NCBI GenBank assembly: GCA_014796635.1
Contig: JAAVIK010000001.1
Span: 89,026-96,277 of the forward strand
Reading direction: 5' to 3'
DNA: 7,252 bases
DNA from: Alistipes sp.
GTDB taxonomy: Bacteria; Bacteroidota; Bacteroidia; Bacteroidales; Rikenellaceae
The position numbers were made by a program, and so were the translations under genes. Positions 5,217 through 7,252 of this stretch are shown in pieces (the stretch's first letter is position 1; each line of letters begins with the position of its first letter). Under the pieces are notes generated by a model, which ran no database searches, was not told the origin of the DNA, and saw only the letters and a program-made list of their open reading frames with translations.

Positions 5217-6887
5217 ATGACCGACACCATCCGAATCGTATGCGAGAATCTGGGCGGGGAACTGGAAGTAGCCATGGGCACCCCGCTGTCGGAAGTGGCG
5301 GCCCGCATCGAACCGGGGCCCCGGCCCTTTCTGGCGGCCGAAGTGAACAACCGCATCAAGGAACTGAGCTACCGGATATACACGCCGGTGACGGTGCGGT
5401 TCGTAGACATCGCCTCGTTTGCGGGCATACGCGTCTACCAACGCACGGCGTGGTTCATCCTCCAAAAAGCGGTCCGCGATCTCTATCCGGGCCGCACGCT
5501 GCACATACGCCACTCGCTGGGCCGCAGCGGCTTCTACTGCGAAATAGCGGGACAGGAGACGATGACGGCGGAACAAGCCGAAGCCCTGCGCCGCCGGATG
5601 GGCGAGATAGCGGCCGCCGACCTACCGATCCGCCGGGTACGGGCCCTGACACGGGAAGTACGCGAGAAATATGCCGCGCAGGGCGATGCGGACAAAACAG
5701 CGCTTTTAGACACCCGGCCGCGGCTCTACAGCGAATACTACACGCTCGACGACACGGCGGGCTACTTCTACGGACCGCTGGCCCCCTCGACGGGCTATGT
5801 AACGCTGTTCGGAATAGAACCCTACTACAAGGGATTCTACCTGGCCCTGCCGCTGCGGACGCAGCCGGACCGTCTGCACACGGACTTCTACCAAGAAAAG
5901 ATGTTCGGGATATTCCGCGAATACCAATCGTGGGTGGAGATCATGGGGGTGCCGACGGTGGGCGCGGTGAACGCGAAGGTGCTGGCGGGCGATGCGGGCG
6001 GCATGATCAAACTGGCCGAAGCGTTCCATGAACGCAAATTCGCGTGGGTGGCGGACGAAATATACGAAGCCCACCGGACCCGCGGGACGCGCATGGTGCT
6101 GATATCGGGCCCCTCGTCGAGCGGCAAGACGACGTCGGCGAAACGGCTGGGGATTCAGCTGGGGGTGCTGGGGCTCGAACCGGTGATGATCTCGCTGGAC
6201 GACTACTTCGTAGACCGCGAAAAGACCCCGCGCGACGAAAACGGCGAATACGACTACGAAGCGCTGGAAGCGATCGATCTGGAACTGTTCAACGACCACC
6301 TGCGGCGGCTGACGGCGGGCGAGAGCATAGACATACCCCGCTACGACTTCGTGACGGGACGCCGGACCCGCCGCGAGACGCCGCTGACGCTCAACGAGAG
6401 GTCGATCCTCATCATCGAAGGGATACACGGACTGAACCCGCGGCTGACCCCCTCGATTCCGGATGCGCAGAAATTCCGCATCTACATCTCGTGCTTCACG
6501 TCGGTGGCGATGGACAACCTCACGCGCATATCGACGACCGACAACCGCCTGCTGCGCCGGCTGGTGCGCGACAACGCCCAACGCGGGACGGATGCGCCGG
6601 CGACTCTTGCGCGCTGGGCGAGCGTAAGGCGCGGCGAAGAAAAACACATATTCCCGTATCAGGAAAATGCGGACGTGATGCTGAACTCGTCGCTGTTCTA
6701 CGAGATATCGGTGCTGCGGCCCTATGCCGAGAAACTGCTGCGCGAAGTACCCGACACGACGGCGGAGTACGACGAAGCGCGGCGGATGCTGAAATTTCTG
6801 GACAACTTCATACCCATACCGCCCGACGAGATACCGCCGACGTCGATCCTGCGGGAATTCATAGGCGGAAGCAGCTTCAAATACTGA
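5217..6887 (+). CDS. udk: Nucleoside (uridine) kinase with N-terminal TGS and SAD-like domains
   Basis: Encodes 556 residues from ATG 5217, chosen because it begins the TGS domain directly and follows the candidate promoter; extending the frame upstream would read through the divergent gene. The kinase phosphorylates uridine/cytidine (or related nucleosides) to monophosphates in cytoplasmic salvage. Residues ~1-62 resemble a TGS domain; ~63-240 resemble the second additional domain of threonyl-tRNA synthetase (RTAWFILQKAVRDLYPG at 76-92, GPLAPSTG at 186-193); ~290-500 are a phosphoribulokinase/uridine kinase P-loop domain with GPSSSGKTT (298-306), SLDDYF (326-331), PRYDF (374-378), EGIHGL (401-406) and RLVRDNAQRG (448-457). 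This fused architecture is known from Bacteroidota and Firmicutes and is longer than E. coli Udk (about 213 residues). By hand alignment the SAD zinc ligands are all replaced, so that domain probably does not edit tRNA. Substrate preference cannot be read from the sequence. Confidence 0.92.
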   Translation: MTDTIRIVCENLGGELEVAMGTPLSEVAARIEPGPRPFLAAEVNNRIKELSYRIYTPVTVRFVDIASFAGIRVYQRTAWFILQKAVRDLYPGRTLHIRHSLGRSGFYCEIAGQETMTAEQAEALRRRMGEIAAADLPIRRVRALTREVREKYAAQGDADKTALLDTRPRLYSEYYTLDDTAGYFYGPLAPSTGYVTLFGIEPYYKGFYLALPLRTQPDRLHTDFYQEKMFGIFREYQSWVEIMGVPTVGAVNAKVLAGDAGGMIKLAEAFHERKFAWVADEIYEAHRTRGTRMVLISGPSSSGKTTSAKRLGIQLGVLGLEPVMISLDDYFVDREKTPRDENGEYDYEALEAIDLELFNDHLRRLTAGESIDIPRYDFVTGRRTRRETPLTLNERSILIIEGIHGLNPRLTPSIPDAQKFRIYISCFTSVAMDNLTRISTTDNRLLRRLVRDNAQRGTDAPATLARWASVRRGEEKHIFPYQENADVMLNSSLFYEISVLRPYAEKLLREVPDTTAEYDEARRMLKFLDNFIPIPPDEIPPTSILREFIGGSSFKY

Positions 6888-6960
6888 GTGAAAGTCGAAA
6901 GGTGAAAAGTGAAAGTTTTTTGCGAATGCAATCGACAACACCGCACTTTCCGCCTTTCAC
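6888..6960. repeat. GTGAAAG short repeats forming an imperfect inverted repeat
   Basis: Just after the kinase stop codon, GTGAAAG-like heptamers occur at 6888-6894, 6902-6908 and 6909-6915, and complementary copies (CACTTTC, CTTTCAC) at 6944-6960. The outer arms 6888-6904 and 6944-6960 pair at 14 of 17 positions with a ~39-nt loop containing a T6 run. Similar purine-rich GTGAAAA/GTTGAAG repeats are common between genes in Bacteroidota; they may act as a bidirectional transcription barrier, but no canonical stem followed by T tract is present. Confidence 0.5.
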
Positions 6961-6992
6961 ATCCAACCTTCAACATTTAACTTTTGCTAAAT
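6961..6992 (+). promoter_or_regulatory. AT-rich leader of gcvP
   Basis: TTTAACTTTTGC (6977-6987, approximately) resembles a -7 element with one extra base (TAnnnTTTG) and lies only a few bases before the gcvP ATG, which would give an almost leaderless message. There is no clear -33 partner, no Shine-Dalgarno motif and no recognisable glycine riboswitch in the gap. Confidence 0.2.
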
Positions 6993-7252
6993 ATGTTCGA
7001 CAACTTTTCAACGCGCCATATCGGCGTGAGCGACGAAACGCAGCTCCGGGAGATGCTCGCAACGATCGGGGCGGAATCGGTAGACGAGCTGATCGGCCAG
7101 GTGATCCCGGCGTCGATCCGACTGAAGAAACCGCTGGCGCTGCCCGAGGGGATGAGCGAATACGAATTCGCGGCCCACATCCGTGCGCTGGCCGACCGCA
7201 ACCGCCCGCTGCGCTCGTTCATCGGCATGGGCTACTACCCCACGTGCGCCGT
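6993..7252 (+). CDS. gcvP: Glycine dehydrogenase (decarboxylating), P protein of the glycine cleavage system, N-terminal part
   Basis: Starts at ATG 6993; only the first 86 codons are inside the window. The P protein is the pyridoxal-phosphate enzyme that decarboxylates glycine and passes the aminomethyl group to the lipoyl H protein, feeding one-carbon units to tetrahydrofolate. Seen: the typical opening RHIG (residues 8-11), the IGAESVDELIGQVIPASIR stretch (25-43), and RSFIGMGYYPT (74-84), all hallmarks of the P-protein N-terminus. The PLP lysine lies beyond the window. I cannot tell whether the gene is the single-chain form (about 950 residues) or the split GcvPA form; Bacteroidota usually have the single chain. 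There is no Shine-Dalgarno motif. It runs codirectionally with the kinase gene but is separated by 105 bp of repeat, so it is probably a separate unit. Confidence 0.93.
   Translation, partial: MFDNFSTRHIGVSDETQLREMLATIGAESVDELIGQVIPASIRLKKPLALPEGMSEYEFAAHIRALADRNRPLRSFIGMGYYPTCA

Noticed and set aside
5123..5359. N-terminal extension of the 5'-nucleotidase to an upstream ATG at 5359
   Set aside because: It would place about 79 residues before a perfect lipoprotein signal peptide and overlap the start of the divergent kinase gene.
5706..6941. 411-codon minus-strand frame antisense to the kinase
   Set aside because: Arg/Val/His-rich shadow of an intact plus-strand gene with all P-loop kinase motifs.
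6888..6992. Glycine riboswitch upstream of gcvP
   Set aside because: The gap is short, A/T-rich and repetitive, with no recognisable aptamer core.

Overview
The window reads as the chromosome of a GC-rich member of the Bacteroidota, most likely a gut Alistipes or another Rikenellaceae relative. The evidence is a six-domain ribosomal protein S1 with an Ala/Lys/Glu-rich tail, core promoters of the Bacteroidota type (TTTG, about 19-20 bp, TAnnTTTG), mostly absent Shine-Dalgarno sequences, a TGS/SAD-fused nucleoside kinase, and an AT-rich GTGAAAG-type intergenic repeat. The genus is inferred from general knowledge and not proven by the sequence.

Layout: positions 1-3700 are transcribed leftward. 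At the left edge is the N-terminal part of a purine nucleoside phosphorylase gene, overlapped by the end of lpxK (lipid A 4'-kinase). lpxK has its own well-formed promoter. A gene-free 496-bp stretch (1204-1699) separates lpxK from rpsA and holds a 51-bp tandem repeat (about 3.7 copies) and the rpsA terminator. rpsA has a strong promoter and a roughly 85-nt leader. Next, also leftward, is a lipoprotein 5'-nucleotidase (3701-5122). A 94-bp divergent promoter region (5123-5216) separates it from a rightward nucleoside kinase (5217-6887). After a repeat-containing gap, the window ends inside gcvP (glycine cleavage P protein).

The genes are mostly housekeeping. Three of the six act on nucleosides: a surface or periplasmic nucleotidase that would release nucleosides, a kinase that would trap them as monophosphates, and a purine nucleoside phosphorylase. 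lpxK serves outer-membrane lipid A, rpsA translation, and gcvP one-carbon metabolism. I see no mobile element, CRISPR array, tRNA, rRNA or defence island. The points most worth a second look are the 51-bp repeat array, the apparent loss of all four metal ligands in the kinase's SAD-like domain, the dyad between the divergent promoters, and the rpsA leader.
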